Assembly (NCBI GenBank): GCA_002364325.1
Contig: DEXV01000003.1
Coordinates: 597,229-661,228 of the forward strand
From: Gillisia sp. UBA3175
GTDB lineage: Bacteria; Bacteroidota; Bacteroidia; Flavobacteriales; Flavobacteriaceae
Direction: 5' to 3'
Length of the DNA stretch: 64,000 nt
Part shown: in pieces, positions 62,762 through 64,000 of the stretch
Numbering within the stretch: the first letter of the stretch is position 1
How the letters are laid out: each line of letters starts with the position of its first letter
Position numbers and translations under genes: made by a program
The notes under the pieces: generated by a model
Told to the model about the DNA's origin: nothing
Seen by the model: the letters and a program-made list of their open reading frames with translations, nothing else
Databases searched by the model: none

Positions 62762-62906
62762 AGTTGATTGATTTTCTTATACAAATATATATCTTTAGGA
62801 AGGTATTATGCAAAACAAAGTACTGTATTGATATAAAATTTAAGAAACATTTAACATTTCGCGGTTGTTTTAATTTTAGATACTTTTATAGAAAATCTAT
62901 AGCAGC

Positions 62907-63371
62907 ATGAATATTACTCCCGGTAAATTGAATAAATTTTTAATGCTAAAACTACCCAGCGCATGGTTATGCGGGGTAAGAGTGAAAGACATTAGCAATG
63001 AGCATTGTATCGTTAAAGTAAAGCACAGATGGATCAACCAAAACCCTTTTAATTCTATGTATTTTGCAGTTCAGGCAATGGCTGCAGAGTTAAGCACCGG
63101 AGCAATGGTGATCGATCAAATAAAAGAGAGTGGGCAAAAGATCTCTATGCTTGTTGCTCAAAACAAAGCACATTTCACCAAAAAAGCAACTGGTAAATTA
63201 GAGTTTACTTGTAAGGATGGTCACTTAATTCGAGATGCAATACAAGAAACTATTAGAACAGGAGAGGGACAAACATTATGGATGAAATCTATAGGTTTAA
63301 ATGAAGAAGGCTTAGTAGTATCCACTTTCGAATTTGAATGGACAGTGAAACTCAAATCTAAAAAAGGCTAA
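62907..63371 (+). CDS. DUF4442 (hot-dog fold) protein
   Basis: 154 aa matching DUF4442, a hot-dog thioesterase-like family. Visible family features are LPSAWLCGVRVKDI, HRWINQNPFNSMYFAVQAMAAELSTG and the C-terminal strand pairs. The asparagine-containing HRWINQNPF loop is where catalytic residues lie in related acyl-CoA thioesterases, but activity is not shown for DUF4442. A partial promoter box TACTTTTA lies upstream. Confidence 0.82.
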   Translation: MNITPGKLNKFLMLKLPSAWLCGVRVKDISNEHCIVKVKHRWINQNPFNSMYFAVQAMAAELSTGAMVIDQIKESGQKISMLVAQNKAHFTKKATGKLEFTCKDGHLIRDAIQETIRTGEGQTLWMKSIGLNEEGLVVSTFEFEWTVKLKSKKG

Positions 63372-63435
63372 TTTCTTTTATTCATTTGTAACTTTTAAGT
63401 CAATCTTCTTACTTATTCTATATAAGGATAACATT

Positions 63436-64000
63436 ATGAATTCACACGAGATAGAATATCAGATATTTGGGGAAGAAATGCAGTATGTAGAACTGGAATT
63501 AGACCCAAGGGAAGCCGTGATAGCAGAAGCTGGAAATTTTATGATGATGGACAGCGGCATTAAAATGAATACCATCTTTGGAGATGGTTCACAAGAAAAT
63601 GAAGGTTTTCTAGGAAAAGTATTGGGAGCTGGAAAAAGGCTTTTAACTGGTGAGAGTCTGTTTATGACCATTTTTTCAAATGAAGTCTCAGGAAAAAAGA
63701 AAGTAAGTTTCGCTTCCCCATATCCCGGAAAAATAATCCCATTAGATCTTAGCCAATTCGGAGGGAAATTCATCTGCCAAAAAGATTCATTTTTATGTGC
63801 CGCTAAAGGAGTATCCATTGGAATAGAATTCAGCAGAAAACTTGGAAGAGGGTTTTTTGGAGGTGAAGGGTTTATCATGCAAAAGGTTGAAGGTGATGGG
63901 ATGGCTTTTGTACATGCTGGTGGAACAATGGCAAAGAAGGAATTACAGTTAGGTGAAAAATTATGCGTGGATACCGGATGCATTATAGGATTTACTCAAG
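63436..64000 (+). CDS. AIM24-family (TIGR00266) protein, truncated by the window edge
   Basis: 188 codons from the ATG at 63436 run open to the window end. The start MNSHEIEYQIFGEEMQYVE, the segments EAVIAEAGNFMMM and GFIMQKVEGDGMAFVHAGG and the glycine-rich FSRKLGRGFFGGEG are typical of AIM24/TIGR00266 proteins, usually about 260 aa, so about a quarter is missing. Function is unknown in bacteria. It follows the DUF4442 gene by 64 nt on the same strand. Confidence 0.9.
   Translation, partial: MNSHEIEYQIFGEEMQYVELELDPREAVIAEAGNFMMMDSGIKMNTIFGDGSQENEGFLGKVLGAGKRLLTGESLFMTIFSNEVSGKKKVSFASPYPGKIIPLDLSQFGGKFICQKDSFLCAAKGVSIGIEFSRKLGRGFFGGEGFIMQKVEGDGMAFVHAGGTMAKKELQLGEKLCVDTGCIIGFTQ

Noticed and set aside
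1..64000. CRISPR array, prophage or complete insertion sequence
   Set aside because: No regularly spaced repeats with unique spacers, no cas, capsid, integrase or transposase reading frames were recognised.

Overview
The window is AT-rich chromosomal DNA from a member of the Bacteroidetes, most likely a marine Flavobacteriaceae (Gramella/Gillisia/Zunongwangia-like). Three things support this: a GldI-type gliding lipoprotein, TAnnTTTG promoter boxes in place of a sigma70 -10, and characteristic family clusters (two-subunit methylmalonyl-CoA mutase, DUF5683 between ParB and DapB, a long signal peptidase I, a WbqC-like protein). Shine-Dalgarno sequences are weak or absent, so several starts were set from promoter position or gene overlap. 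No prophage, insertion sequence or CRISPR array was seen.

1-25.8 kb is mostly housekeeping. It runs through peptidyl-prolyl isomerases (a cyclophilin-FKBP fusion and GldI), NrnA, an LVIVD-repeat lipoprotein, Ndk, a DciA-like protein, RecF, a TPR protein, lumazine synthase, MutL, two tandem rhomboid proteases, a membrane-anchored EEP nuclease/phosphatase, WbqC, signal peptidase I, DapB, DUF5683, ParB/ParA, a dienoyl-CoA-reductase-like SDR, both methylmalonyl-CoA mutase subunits, an FtsB/DivIC-like protein, uridine kinase, a cytochrome c lipoprotein and a PQQ-type sugar dehydrogenase.

26.0-37.5 kb is an accessory block bounded by two tRNA-Pro genes (UGG at 25997, GGG at 37431). Its left half is decayed. 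It holds a LytTR-domain remnant, three 21-bp-spaced direct repeats, a YD-repeat-like lipoprotein, an acidic reading frame broken by stops, and a frameshifted receiver-domain pseudogene. Its right half is an envelope or exopolysaccharide locus in three transcription units: an LTA-synthase-like sulfatase (+); a YaiO-like TPR/beta-barrel protein with an unrecognised membrane-anchored protein (-); and a receiver-like protein, a HEAT-like protein and a BcsA/PgaC-type glycosyltransferase (+).

37.7-52.3 kb starts with a succinate-semialdehyde dehydrogenase. It then holds a sulfur-handling set: a cysteine-bearing Crp/Fnr regulator, a TauE/SafE exporter, rhodanese, MFS, DsrE, DoxX, an unknown exported protein, a nitroreductase, a sterol-desaturase-family enzyme, an MBL-fold/rhodanese protein and a split YeeE/YedE transporter. 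Four transcription units here carry a 14-bp GTAAC-N4-GTTAC-type palindrome placed exactly 22 nt before a TAnnTTTG or TTTG promoter element. That is the class II Crp/Fnr geometry (about -41.5). This apparent local regulon is the strongest candidate for an undescribed system in the window. A biotin-dependent acyl-CoA (probably propionyl-CoA) carboxylase operon sits inside the cluster without such a site. With the mutase at 19.5-23.1 kb it would convert propionyl-CoA to succinyl-CoA, if the epimerase is encoded elsewhere.

52.3-64 kb holds a TRIC-family channel, thioredoxin reductase, an exported hypothetical, a two-component pair (propeller-type sensor kinase and LuxR-type regulator), a small lipoprotein, a decayed gene, and a DUF4870-PadR-PspC operon that ends in a 53-codon exported peptide. 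A DUF4442 protein and a truncated AIM24-family gene run to the window edge.
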